Assembly: GCA_964611575.1 (NCBI GenBank)
Contig: CAZTAJ010000005.1
Span: forward strand, 1 to 64,000
DNA length: 64,000 bases
Reading direction: 5' to 3'
Source of the DNA: CAITUY01 sp964611575
GTDB lineage: Bacteria > Verrucomicrobiota > Kiritimatiellia > CAIKKV01 > CAITUY01
The notes below the pieces were generated by a model that was given only the letters and a program-made list of their open reading frames with translations, searched no databases and was not told where the DNA came from. The number at the start of each line of letters is the position of its first letter. The first letter of the stretch is position 1. The position numbers and the translations under genes were made by a program. Shown in pieces: positions 23,270 to 31,978 of this stretch.

Positions 23270-24652
23270 ATGTCTGAATCGCTCAAGGTTGTCCTTATCG
23301 GCGCCGCCAGTCCCCAATGGGGCTATACCATCTCCCGCGATTTGCTGGTGATGCTGTCATCGGGCGCCGTGTGCCGGAAATACACGCCGACGCTGGTCCT
23401 CGAAGACATCGACCAAGTCAACCTGGAGATCAACACCCGGTGCGCCCGCATGGTGGCGAAGAAGCTGGGCGGCCGCGTCAGGGTCGAAGCGACGACCGAC
23501 CAGAAGAAAGCCCTCGACGGCGCGCGGTTCGTGGTGGTCAGTTTTGCGGTGGGAACCCTCGAGGCCATGCAGGTGGACCTCGACATTCCCGCCGAGTACG
23601 GCATTTTCCACCCCGTGGGCGACACGTTCAGCATCGGCGGCGCCATCCGCGGCGCGCGCAATATTCCCGCGCTGCTCTCCATTGCGCGCGATATCGAGCG
23701 CTACGCTCACCCGGAGGCCTGGCTGCTCAACCTCGCCAATCCCATGTCGATCCTGTGCCGGGCGGTGACCCGCGAAACCCAGGTGCGCACGATCGGCTGT
23801 TGCCACGAACTCTACGGCGGGATCGGATTTCTCGCCGGGAAGCTTCCCTTTGCGTATGACCACTGGCGGACGTCGCTGAAGTTGTCGGTGTGCGGGGTCA
23901 ACCACTGCGGGTGGCTGAAGGCGTTGCGGGTCAAGGGGCGGGACGGGCTGCCCCTGCTCCGGAAATACCTCGCCTCGCGGGGCATCACCGGCGAGAGCCG
24001 GCGGCTGTACGACAGCGCCGCGCCCGACCTGGCTGGCGCGAATGTCAAAATCAACCTGTTCCTGCGCCACGGCGTGCTGCCATACAGCGGCGACCGCCAC
24101 AACGTCGAGTTCTTTTCCGAATTCGTCAATGAGGGGACCAACAAAGGCGCCGACTTCGGGGTGCTGCTCACCACGCCGCAGGCGCGGCTGGTGCAATGGC
24201 GGGGTGACGCGCGCGCGAAAATGCTGGCGCGGTTGGCCGGCAAGGAACCGCTCGACCTGAGGATGTCGCAGGAGGCCGCCGGCAAGATCATCCCGGCGCT
24301 GCTGCTGGGAACGCCTTTTTACGATGTCGGCAACCTGCCGTACCGGGGCAACGAACTGCCCGGCGTGCCCCAGGGTGCGGTCATCGAGCGCATGGTCACG
24401 TACAGCAAGGGCAGCGCAACCCCCGACCCGGTCACGCCTCTGCCCAGAAAGGTTCAGGAACACCTGGCGCTCATCACCGGCATCATCGAGGACTTCGTCG
24501 AGGCCGCGGTGACGGGCGACCGCGCGCTGCTGATCAAGGCGCTCAAGCGCGATCCACTGCTGAAGAACATGAAGCAGGCGAAGATCCCGGAGATGGTCGG
24601 GCGCCTGCTGGCGGCCCACAAGCAGTACGTTCACCGGGGGTTCTTTGCGTGA
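23270..24652 (+). CDS. GH4-family NAD- and metal-dependent glycosidase
   Basis: A 460-residue family 4 glycosidase (alpha-galactosidase/alpha-galacturonidase-like). The N-terminal NAD site is VVLIGAASPQWGYTISRDL. Manganese ligands are Cys178 in GCCHELYGG and His near residue 212 in CGVNHCGWL. PVGDTFSIGGAIRGARNIP is the usual family segment. GH4 enzymes cleave by transient oxidation at C3. AAGGA lies before the ATG at 23270; the 30-residue upstream extension is not needed. A 68-bp piece of a second GH4-like gene occurs at 31664, so a paralogue once lay nearby. It probably works with the GH35 enzyme on oligosaccharides in the cytoplasm. Confidence 0.85.
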   Translation: MSESLKVVLIGAASPQWGYTISRDLLVMLSSGAVCRKYTPTLVLEDIDQVNLEINTRCARMVAKKLGGRVRVEATTDQKKALDGARFVVVSFAVGTLEAMQVDLDIPAEYGIFHPVGDTFSIGGAIRGARNIPALLSIARDIERYAHPEAWLLNLANPMSILCRAVTRETQVRTIGCCHELYGGIGFLAGKLPFAYDHWRTSLKLSVCGVNHCGWLKALRVKGRDGLPLLRKYLASRGITGESRRLYDSAAPDLAGANVKINLFLRHGVLPYSGDRHNVEFFSEFVNEGTNKGADFGVLLTTPQARLVQWRGDARAKMLARLAGKEPLDLRMSQEAAGKIIPALLLGTPFYDVGNLPYRGNELPGVPQGAVIERMVTYSKGSATPDPVTPLPRKVQEHLALITGIIEDFVEAAVTGDRALLIKALKRDPLLKNMKQAKIPEMVGRLLAAHKQYVHRGFFA

Positions 24653-24709
24653 AGAGAGTGACGAGAGTGACGAGTGAAGAGTGAAGCGTGAGATGTGAAG
24701 GGTGACACG
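24650..24709. repeat. Low-complexity GTGA-rich repeat
   Basis: Words such as GAGAGTGACGAGAGTGACGA and GTGAAGAGTGAAGCGTGA repeat in tandem just after the GH4 stop. It is similar in style to the AGAAGTCAGAGGTC array at 20382 but has different words. No function is seen. Confidence 0.7.
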
Positions 24710-24781
24710 TTCAGAGTCCTTCCCCGTGGGCGCGCTACGGGGTAGCGCGCCCACCTTTGGAATCTCTGGTGGGTGCTCCAA

Positions 24782-26244
24782 TCAGCGGACGTATATCATG
24801 GTCCCTTTGTCTGGAATGGCGATCGACACGTCTTGCGGGGCGACGTACCAATAGGTCGAACCCCCGATGGCGACGGCTTTGACGGCGGGCTGCGCGCCGT
24901 CGGGGACGCTATTGGTGATCCATCGGCTGGTGACCAGGGTCTGGAGGTCGTTCGACGTCATTCCCGTTAGAAGCGCGATCCCCTTAAGGTCCACGACTTC
25001 GCGGACGCTCAACCCGGAGAGGGTCCCGATGTGCGCGAATTCCTCGGTGTTACCCACGCTGTTGGTGAGTTGCCACGTGATGAAGTTGTGACTCTGGCGT
25101 TGTTGTAAGTTTATCGCATTCAGCCGTCCACGGTTGACATTCTGAACCGTCGTCTGAGCTTCCCATAGCCAGACCTGGGTATTCGTGCCTCCCGGCGCGT
25201 TTGCATCGCTTTGGTAGATCAGTGGCGTCCCACAGGGACGCCGAGACTGTAGGCTATAGGCTGTAGACTGTAGGAAATCCGACATTTGTGGCTCAGTTGC
25301 GCTCAAAGGCATTTACGATTCATTCTTTCCACATTTGCCTACAGCCTACAGTCTAAACTGCTTCAGCCTTGGCGTCCTATGGGACGCCAGTGTTGGTAGA
25401 TGTGAATCGTGGTCGGGTTGAAGTCCATTCTGTCGGGATTGAATCGGCCGTAGAGCTGGTTGGTGAAGGCCCCGGTCATATTGAACCAGTTAGTGGCGAC
25501 CCCGCGGAATTCGGCGGTGGCTCCAATCACATAGTTGGACAAGAGCATTCCGCCGGTGCCCGGACCGGTGCTTCCCCAACGCAGAGTGGCGTTGGGCGAG
25601 CGGCCGACGATCAGGCCATCCCAGTAGAACTTGATGCTCGTGCCGAGCAGTCCCACCAGCATGGAGCTGTTGGTGATGTCGATCGTTGCACCCTCGTCAA
25701 ACCTGAAGATCCTGACGGGTCCACCCACAGAGCCGAATCCCTCGATACGCGAACCGGATCGCATGGTGAAGTCGTTGACGCCGCCGCTCGTGCCGGCAAA
25801 GGCTCCCCCCTCCATCCGGACGGTGACCCCGTTCGTCATGACGGTGGCTCCATTGCGCCAGGAATAGGTGTTGGTGTAGAGGTCCAGGACCACCGCTCCG
25901 TTCGTGACGCCAAACGTCGGTTGCGCGGCGGAAGTGGTGCCCTGGGCCATGCTGTTGCGCACATGCAGGGTGTTCGTAACGCCCACCACGTTCTGGCGCA
26001 GGGTTAACCTGCCCGTGTGGAAGTTGAGGGGATAGTCCAGCGTGGTTTCCGTGTTGACGGCAAACGGGCCGACCGTGATGAAGTCGTTTGTGCTCGGCCC
26101 GCCGGCGACATTGGGGTCCCAGTTGTCGCCGCTGCTCCAGTTGACGCCGTCCCCCCCGCCGTCCCAGAGATAGTTTGCCGCCTGCGCCCCGATCGACCAC
26201 AGAATCAACCCAACAACCGCCAACCCTTTCGATGTCTTATTCAT
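24782..26244 (-). pseudogene. Exported beta-strand (autotransporter-repeat-like) protein gene broken by MITE copy B
   Basis: The gene starts at 26244 (GGAGGTG just upstream) with a signal peptide (LAVVGLILWSIGAQA) and a YLWDGGGDGVNWSSGDNWDP start typical of autotransporter-associated beta-strand proteins. It runs to IHIYQ at 25393 and then enters the mobile element, where a stop follows at 25363. Coding resumes with IYQSDANAPGG at 25219 and ends at 24782. Removing the element and one copy of its 9-bp target duplication (codons for Ile-Tyr-Gln) restores one frame of 426 residues. The product was probably secreted or surface-bound; the role is unknown. The current truncated product ends in element-encoded residues HWRPIGRQG. 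Confidence 0.85.
25220..25392 (-). mobile_element. MITE-like element, copy B (173 bp), with exact 9-bp target duplication
   Basis: The ends are CAGTGGCGTCCCA and GGGACGCCAGTG, imperfect inverted repeats that each fold as a small hairpin. TTGGTAGAT occurs exactly at 25211-25219 and 25393-25401, as expected of a 9-bp target duplication. The element aligns with copy A in reverse orientation over its full length. It carries no gene. The intact duplication and intact flanking frames suggest a recent insertion. Confidence 0.93.
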
Positions 26245-26290
26245 GATCTTCACCTCCTGCTTGTTTCCCGCCAAGTTGCCGCTTGTACAG

Positions 26291-27487
26291 TCACTGCTCC
26301 TGAACACCGGCGGAGACCGCCGGCTCCATCCCCTGGAGACGGCCGTCCCGGCCGTTCGAGACATCGGTGGAGACCGCCGGCTCCATATCCCCCTGGAGAC
26401 GGCCGTCCCGGCCGTTCGAAACACTGGTGGAGACTGCCGGCTGCATGTCTCCCTGGAGACGGCCGTCCCGGCCGTTCGAGACACCGGCGGAGACCGCCGG
26501 CTCCATGGCCGGCTCCCCGCGCAAGAGGCGCATCAGTTCCGCGCTCAAGTGATGTGCCCGCAAGTCCGGGTCCACTGTCAGCAACTCCACCGGGAATGGG
26601 TAGCGCAGGTCGGAGCCCTTGTTGGCATGCGACGCCACCCGCAAGTCCTCGGGCACGCGGATGCCCATCTCCAGGATCGCCAGCGTCACGTCCTGCGAGA
26701 GCACGTCGTCGGTGATCAGCAACCCGTCGGGCTTCTCGGTACCCGCCCAGATTTCGCGGAACTCCTCCCAGCCGGCGCCGGACCAGGCCGGGTGCAAGTC
26801 GTCCCGCACCCAGGCGGGCCGATACTCGAGTCCGTGCTCCGCCAAAGCCGCTTGAAACAAAGCATGTTGTCCCCAGCCGGCCATCGCAAGGCGGCGGCAA
26901 CCGTGCTCGGCAAGATAGCGAACGCCGGCCCCCACAAGCGCCGGCAGATGACTCTCCATGCGGCCGGCCATCGCGACGTCTCCGCCAACCACGGGAACGC
27001 CCTGCCGCCGCAGATCGTCCAGCAGGTCGGGGGCCAGCGTGCCGCTCACGATCGCCACGCCGGCCAGGCGTCCTTCGCGGACATCCTCGACAAACTCCGG
27101 GCAGGTCACGTCCGGCCGCGCGACCGCCGTGAATTCCTTGAACCCCAGGTAACTGCGCGCCAGGTAACCCGCGGCGGCGAGCTCGCGCCGCACCTGTTGA
27201 TGAATCCGCCTCAATGAGAACGAGAAATGCGAGAGGCCGATATCGTGATCCAGCAGCACCCCGACGGTCCTGCGCGTCGGCGGCGCCAGCACATAGGTTC
27301 CGCTGCCGTGCCGTCGTTCGACCAGCCCCGCCTGGGCCAGACTACGCAACGCCTCACGCACGGTCAGCACACTGGCACCGAAGCGCTTGGCCAGTGCCGT
27401 CTCCGCCGCCAGCCGATAGCCGGCCGGGTACCGCCGGCGAGCGATCTCCTGACGCAACTGGTCGGCCAACCGGCGGTGCAACGGCAT
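26291..27487 (-). CDS. GntR/LacI-type transcriptional regulator with repeat-derived C-terminal tail
   Basis: A 398-residue regulator. Residues 1-70 are a GntR winged helix (MPLHRRLADQLRQEI, ETALAKRFGASVLTVREALR, GLVERRHGSGTYVL). Residues 75-345 resemble the LacI/periplasmic-binding ligand domain (DGLLITDDVLSQDVTLAILE). The last ~55 residues are a 20-residue tandem repeat (EPAVSAGVSNGRDGRLQGD and variants) encoded by a 60-bp DNA repeat and are not part of either family. The start at 27487 fits the GntR domain, but no clear ribosome-binding site is seen and starts at 27511 or 27547 are possible. It is divergent from the large glycosidase-like gene, a likely target. Confidence 0.8.
   Translation of the reverse strand: MPLHRRLADQLRQEIARRRYPAGYRLAAETALAKRFGASVLTVREALRSLAQAGLVERRHGSGTYVLAPPTRRTVGVLLDHDIGLSHFSFSLRRIHQQVRRELAAAGYLARSYLGFKEFTAVARPDVTCPEFVEDVREGRLAGVAIVSGTLAPDLLDDLRRQGVPVVGGDVAMAGRMESHLPALVGAGVRYLAEHGCRRLAMAGWGQHALFQAALAEHGLEYRPAWVRDDLHPAWSGAGWEEFREIWAGTEKPDGLLITDDVLSQDVTLAILEMGIRVPEDLRVASHANKGSDLRYPFPVELLTVDPDLRAHHLSAELMRLLRGEPAMEPAVSAGVSNGRDGRLQGDMQPAVSTSVSNGRDGRLQGDMEPAVSTDVSNGRDGRLQGMEPAVSAGVQEQ
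26304..26510. repeat. 60-bp tandem repeat inside the GntR-type gene
   Basis: Full 60-bp units fall at 26341-26400 and 26401-26460; a shortened copy precedes them and a partial copy follows. Each unit contains GGAGACGGCCGTCCCGGCCG and GGAGACCGCCGGCTCCAT, partly palindromic. The exact period, a multiple of three, keeps the regulator frame open. Confidence 0.9.
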
Positions 27488-27756
27488 ACGCTTGAAAAGG
27501 CACCCGTGCACGATTCGATAAACTCCTATACGTACTTGACGAATCATGCTGCATTTGTAATGGATACGCAATCTGTTTTTAAGGCGTCACTGACGAGGGG
27601 GGGCGGAGGACATGTAGCTTGCGGATCGCCGTCTTGTGCAAGGCGTGCCGACAAGCGGCGGCCCTACAAGATGCGGGATCCCCCGCCTCAGTGATACATT
27701 GCTCTTTCATGGCAGGAGACTGGAACGGAGACCGCACGCGAAAGGGAGATTGACCG
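27488..27756. promoter_or_regulatory. Divergent regulatory region between the GntR-type regulator and the DUF6067-like gene
   Basis: On the plus strand TTGACG (about 27538) is followed 16 bp later by a weak TAATGG. On the minus strand TTACAA and a TACGTATAG segment lie in the same area. Overlapping divergent promoters are plausible but not strong. From 27596 to 27690 the DNA looks like another dispersed repeat (paired CTTGTGCAAGGC and CGGCCCTACAAGA words). No gene is seen. Confidence 0.3.
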
Positions 27757-30700
27757 ATGAAGCATGCACGTCAACTGTGGGGCGTTTTGTGTCTGACGGC
27801 CGCTTGGGGTGTGGCGGCGGAGAAGCCCGCGAAACTGGCAGGCCCCGAACCCAGCCGGTTCGCCATTCCGCGCATCGCGAAGGCGCCGGTCATTGACGGC
27901 GCGATTGACGAGAGGGAGGAATGGAAGCAGGCCGTGCGGCTGAGCGGCGTGTCTCCCGTCGGCGGCGGCGGCCCGATCGACCCGCGCGTGACCGAATTCT
28001 TCCTGGCCTGGGACGACCAGCATCTCTATCTCGCCGGCCGCTCGGAACTGCGCGACCAGGAGCGGTTATGGGCCAATCAGCGGGTGTCGGACAACAACGT
28101 GGTTTACGACGACAGCTACGAAATCGGTTTCGATACCCTGGGCCGCAGCACGAAGCCGGGCGACGATCCCGCCTGTTACAAGCTCTCCGTCAACGTCTTC
28201 AACCGGATCGATTCGCTGAAAAGTCTGCCGACCATCGGCGGGTTCAACTGGGCGTGGGCGCCGGAGTTTCAGCGCGCCAGCCGGATCACGCCGGACCGCA
28301 AGTACTGGGAACTGGAACTGGCCATGCCGGTCAAGAGCCTCGAACAGTTGCGCGAGAACCGCGCGGGTGACGGTCTGCGCCTGCTGCTGGGTCGGAATTA
28401 CAAGTCGCCCTGGAACCAGTGTGCCGTGCCGCGCATGGGCTCCGGCTACTTCGACTCGGTGGCCTGGTTGCTGGGAACCCTCGCCGACCAGGCGCCGTTT
28501 GTGCGCGTGAGCGGCCTGGAGCAGATGAGCCGGTCGGGCAAAGCCCTGTGCCGTGTCACGGTCGTAAACCCAGGGACGCAACCGGTCAAGGTGGACGTAT
28601 CTGCCCTCTGGACCGGGCAGAGCCCCACCGGTGAGAAGGATCGCAAAGGGAATCCGGTCATGGGACCCGAAACCACGCTGGAGCGCGTCAAGTCTCTGGA
28701 CGTGCCGGCGGGCGCCTCGACCGAGTTCACGGTGGATGAACCGCTGCCCGGCGACAAGGGCACGCTGGCGCTGAAAGCCGTCGCGGCCGGCGGGGCGGCG
28801 CTTCTGGACACTACAATGAGCTACGCGAAGGGCCAAGGCGACAAACTCTTTGGCCCGGACGCCGAGTACCGGACCCGCATCCCGCAGCCGGGGACCTTTC
28901 CGCTCGCCGCCACGTACAATCCCGCGCGCAACCTGATGTGGCTGCAGGGTGACAAACTCGATCTGGCATGGGCCGCGGCCGCCACCAGCCTGGCGTGGAC
29001 GGTCGCCGGCGCGGATGGCGCGATCGCGGCCACAGGCGCCATTTCGCGCGCCCAAGTGGAAATGTTTCAGGACTTGATTTCCTTGCCGGCCCTGAAGCCG
29101 GGAATCTATACGGTCAATGCCCGCCTGCTTGACTCACAGGGCAAGGCCGTCGCGCAAGCCTCCAACACGATCGAAAAAGCGGATGAGAAGGCCCGCTTCC
29201 CCTGGCTGGGCAACAAGATCGGCGATCCGGAACGTGTCATTCCGCCGTTCGAGGCCGTAAAGAGGGTTCGGGGTTCAGGGTTCGGGGTTCAGGATAAGAA
29301 GGACGGGGTAAAGGGTTCTCCTGAACCCCGAACCCTGAACCCTGACACCTTCTCCTGCTGGGGTCGGGAGTATACGCTGGGCGGCCTTGGTCTTCCCCTG
29401 GCCATGCGGTCGCAGAAGGAAGACGTGCTGGCCGGTGCCGTGCGGATCGTGGTCGTGCGCGATGGCAAGGAGACGGTTGTGCCGCTCGATGGGCAGCCGG
29501 AAATCACGAAGACCACGGACTGGCGCATCAGTTACCGCGGCAAGGCGGAAGGCGCCGGCTTGACGTTCAACGTCGAGGGTTGCCTTGAGCAGGACGGCTG
29601 CCTCTTTTACAAGCTCACCTATGCCCCGGCGGACGGCAAGCCCGTCACGCTCGACGCCCTGCGGCTGGAGTATCCGCTCAAGGACGCCGAAGCCGAGTTG
29701 ATGTACTGCGTTGGACCGGGCGGCAACTATGCCGGTAAGAAGTCGGACTTTGTGCCCAAAGGTCAAGGCCGTGTCTGGAGCACGCTGGAACTCGGCCGGC
29801 AGACCGCCGGGATGACGGTCGGCACGTTTTTCCCGCAGGTCTGGCTCGGCAACGAGCGGCGCGGGTTCATCTGGTGGGCGGCCAGCGACAAGGGCTGGAC
29901 GCCGGACGCTGACGTGCCGGCTCACGAGATCCTGCGCGCGTCGGGTCAGGTCATCCTCCGCAACAACATCATCGGCAAGCCATTCGAGTTGGCCGGGCCG
30001 CGCACGATCGACTTTGTGCTGAACGCCACCCCCTACAAGCCCCTGCGCCCCGGGTGGCGGCTGTCCACGACCTCACTCGGCCGTTTCAGCGGCCCCGGCT
30101 TCAAGCAAGAGGGCAACGTCAAGGGCTGGCTCCTGTTGCACGCGCCGGCCCGCACGCGTGCCGAGTGGCCGGCCATCTACGCCCGCTACAAGCAGGGCGC
30201 CGACCACGACTTCGCCACCGTCGCCGCTTGGGATGACAGTTTCGGCCCCAACTTCAATGCCAGCGGCCTGCCGATCATGGGGTACGGCGACAAGAGTCTG
30301 GAAAAGGACGTCCTGGCCTATTTTCAGGCCGAGTGGGACGATTCCTTCAACCCAAGCCAGCAGGACTACTACCTCTCGCTCATGGAACAGTGGGTCAAGG
30401 AGGGCGGACTCAAGCGTTTCTACTTCGACATCACGTTCCCGCGCGTGCATGGCACCCTGCTCAACGGCGATGCGTATCTCCTGCCGGACGGGCGGATCCA
30501 GCCGGGCTTCAACGTGTACGGCATGCGCCGGTTCTACATGCGCGTATTCGCCATGATGAACGATCGGGGATGCATGCCGCGGGGATTCACGGGGCATTCC
30601 AGCAACGATTACCCCATGATGCTGCTGCCCTGGATGGAGGTGCTGCTCGACGGCGAGTTCAACCATGTCGGGCCGGGAACGCCGTTCGAATGGATTGACG

Positions 30701-31659
30701 GCATCACCGCCGCGCGGCTGCGGTCCATGTGCATCCCGGGAACCTGGGGCACTCCGTTCGACTGGCTGATCAAGATTCATGCCGGCCCGGAATGGCCCGA
30801 GGGCTATCGCCAGGCGGATTCAGCCTGGGGCTGGCTGCGGTTGCACGACAACTGGTTCGGCCGCCCCGACTATGCGTACTGGGCCTGGGGTCTCGGTCGC
30901 GAGGACGTGCAGTTCCTCCCGTATTGGCGGTCAAGTGAGGTCGCCAAGGCGAACGATCCGCGACTGAAGGCGTCCCTGTGGCGGCATGGGGACGGGGTGA
31001 TGGCGATGGTCTATAACGACGACAAGACCGGCGGCGTCGAGAAGGTTGGGGTGGACCTGGATCTCAAAGCGCTGGGCCTGTTGCCGCTCAAGGGCGAGAA
31101 ACTGTTCTTCGCCAAACTGGGCGGTGAGACAGAGGGTGCTCCCGTCCTTGACCTCAAGAGCGGACGACTGAGCGGATTCGGCCTCAAGCCCCGCAAATGG
31201 ACGACGGTCACGGTGGAAAAAGCGCCGGTGAAGGACTCCCTGCCGATTGACGGACTGCATGCCTGGGGCGCGGCGAAGCCCGACCCGGACGTATTCTGGC
31301 GCTGGGGCGCGGGCAGGACCGACGCGCAGTTTGTGCCTCACACCCAGGCCGATGCACGAGTCAAGTCCGCAGCCGCGGACGTCAAGGTCTCGTTCTGGCA
31401 GAGGCCCGATCGGATCTTGTTGCTGATCCGCAACGACGGCGCGGCGAAGCAAACTCTGGATGTGACGGTGGATCTCGTGAAGTTCGGCATCATGCCTGTG
31501 AATCCGCTCAAGAACCGGGTCGGATTTCAGGCCCTGCAGTCGAGCGGGCTCACGGAAGGCGGCCGAGGCGGGCTCACGCTCGATCCCCACACGGGCCAGT
31601 TGTCCAATGCCACCCTGGAGTCAGGCGGCTGGGTGGTCTACACTATCCAAAGACACTGA
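27757..31659 (+). CDS. Large exported CBM9-like/DUF6067-type glycoside-hydrolase-like protein
   Basis: A 1300-residue protein with a signal-like N-terminus (GVLCLTAAWGVAAEKPA). Residues about 30-220 resemble a CBM9-like domain (RIAKAPVIDGAIDEREEWKQ, YDDSYEIGFDTLGR). The middle and C-terminal half (about 530-1130) resemble DUF6067, found in GH123-like proteins: GFIWWAASDKGWTPD, GPRTIDFVLNATPYKPL, and YYLSLMEQWVKEGGLKRFYF. Residues about 504-530 (VRGSGFGVQDKKDG...) come from an in-frame inverted repeat and probably form a surface loop. The last ~230 residues are two related beta modules (WGLGREDVQF and WGAGRTDAQF). Divergent from the GntR-type gene. Polysaccharide breakdown is likely; the bond cleaved is unknown. 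Confidence 0.6.
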   Translation: MKHARQLWGVLCLTAAWGVAAEKPAKLAGPEPSRFAIPRIAKAPVIDGAIDEREEWKQAVRLSGVSPVGGGGPIDPRVTEFFLAWDDQHLYLAGRSELRDQERLWANQRVSDNNVVYDDSYEIGFDTLGRSTKPGDDPACYKLSVNVFNRIDSLKSLPTIGGFNWAWAPEFQRASRITPDRKYWELELAMPVKSLEQLRENRAGDGLRLLLGRNYKSPWNQCAVPRMGSGYFDSVAWLLGTLADQAPFVRVSGLEQMSRSGKALCRVTVVNPGTQPVKVDVSALWTGQSPTGEKDRKGNPVMGPETTLERVKSLDVPAGASTEFTVDEPLPGDKGTLALKAVAAGGAALLDTTMSYAKGQGDKLFGPDAEYRTRIPQPGTFPLAATYNPARNLMWLQGDKLDLAWAAAATSLAWTVAGADGAIAATGAISRAQVEMFQDLISLPALKPGIYTVNARLLDSQGKAVAQASNTIEKADEKARFPWLGNKIGDPERVIPPFEAVKRVRGSGFGVQDKKDGVKGSPEPRTLNPDTFSCWGREYTLGGLGLPLAMRSQKEDVLAGAVRIVVVRDGKETVVPLDGQPEITKTTDWRISYRGKAEGAGLTFNVEGCLEQDGCLFYKLTYAPADGKPVTLDALRLEYPLKDAEAELMYCVGPGGNYAGKKSDFVPKGQGRVWSTLELGRQTAGMTVGTFFPQVWLGNERRGFIWWAASDKGWTPDADVPAHEILRASGQVILRNNIIGKPFELAGPRTIDFVLNATPYKPLRPGWRLSTTSLGRFSGPGFKQEGNVKGWLLLHAPARTRAEWPAIYARYKQGADHDFATVAAWDDSFGPNFNASGLPIMGYGDKSLEKDVLAYFQAEWDDSFNPSQQDYYLSLMEQWVKEGGLKRFYFDITFPRVHGTLLNGDAYLLPDGRIQPGFNVYGMRRFYMRVFAMMNDRGCMPRGFTGHSSNDYPMMLLPWMEVLLDGEFNHVGPGTPFEWIDGITAARLRSMCIPGTWGTPFDWLIKIHAGPEWPEGYRQADSAWGWLRLHDNWFGRPDYAYWAWGLGREDVQFLPYWRSSEVAKANDPRLKASLWRHGDGVMAMVYNDDKTGGVEKVGVDLDLKALGLLPLKGEKLFFAKLGGETEGAPVLDLKSGRLSGFGLKPRKWTTVTVEKAPVKDSLPIDGLHAWGAAKPDPDVFWRWGAGRTDAQFVPHTQADARVKSAAADVKVSFWQRPDRILLLIRNDGAAKQTLDVTVDLVKFGIMPVNPLKNRVGFQALQSSGLTEGGRGGLTLDPHTGQLSNATLESGGWVVYTIQRH
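29271..29342. repeat. Perfect 23-bp inverted repeat inserted within a coding sequence
   Basis: The left arm at 29271-29293 begins GGGTTCAGGGTTCGGGG and the right arm at 29320-29342 is its exact reverse complement, with a 26-nt loop. It lies within the 1300-codon gene without breaking the frame and encodes residues unlike either side. Confidence 0.9.
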
Positions 31660-31663
31660 CACG

Positions 31664-31732
31664 TGGCGGTTGTACGACGGCGTCGCGCCCGATCCGGCGG
31701 GCGCGAATGTCAAAACCAACCTTTCTCCCTGA
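31664..31732 (+). pseudogene. Remnant of a second GH4 glycosidase gene
   Basis: Read in frame, this stretch gives W-RLYDGVAPDPAGANVKTNL then stop. The intact GH4 gene has RRLYDSAAPDLAGANVKINL at about 24000-24060. The DNA also matches (GTACGAC, GCGCCCGA, GGCGCGAATGTCAAAA). No further GH4 sequence flanks it, so only a fragment survives, just after the DUF6067-like gene. Confidence 0.75.
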
Positions 31733-31790
31733 GGAGACCGTAACGCCTCTGTGATGGATGGGGGCAGGAACTCAATATCTTGCCGGAGTA

Positions 31791-31873
31791 CCGGCTTCAG
31801 CCGGAAGTTCTTCGTGGCCTTCAGGCCGCGAACCAGGGCTGAAGCCCTGGCCAGGCTTCCGCCTGAAGGGCGG
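31791..31873. repeat. Cluster of four palindromes centred on CTTCAG/CTGAAG
   Basis: Four successive small hairpins are seen: CCGGCTTCAGCCGG (31791-31804), GGCCTTCAGGCC (31816-31827), CAGGGCTGAAGCCCTG (31834-31849) and CCGCCTGAAGGGCGG (31859-31873). Outer AGTACC and GGTACT also pair. It looks like an intergenic REP-type element; nothing else is seen between 31733 and 31978. Confidence 0.75.
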
Positions 31874-31978
31874 TACTCTGACATGAGAGTTCTCTCTCAC
31901 CCCCCTGCGTCACTGGGGCGTTACAGGAGACCGCCGTTCTGCTTTGCATTCTGACCCCAACAGTCCATAGTTTTACGG

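Noticed and set aside
26245..26484. Upstream extension of the broken exported gene (MSRTAGTAVSRETCSRQ...)
   Set aside because: It reads the 60-bp repeat on the same strand as the regulator but in another frame. The GGAGGTG and signal peptide at 26244 mark the real start.
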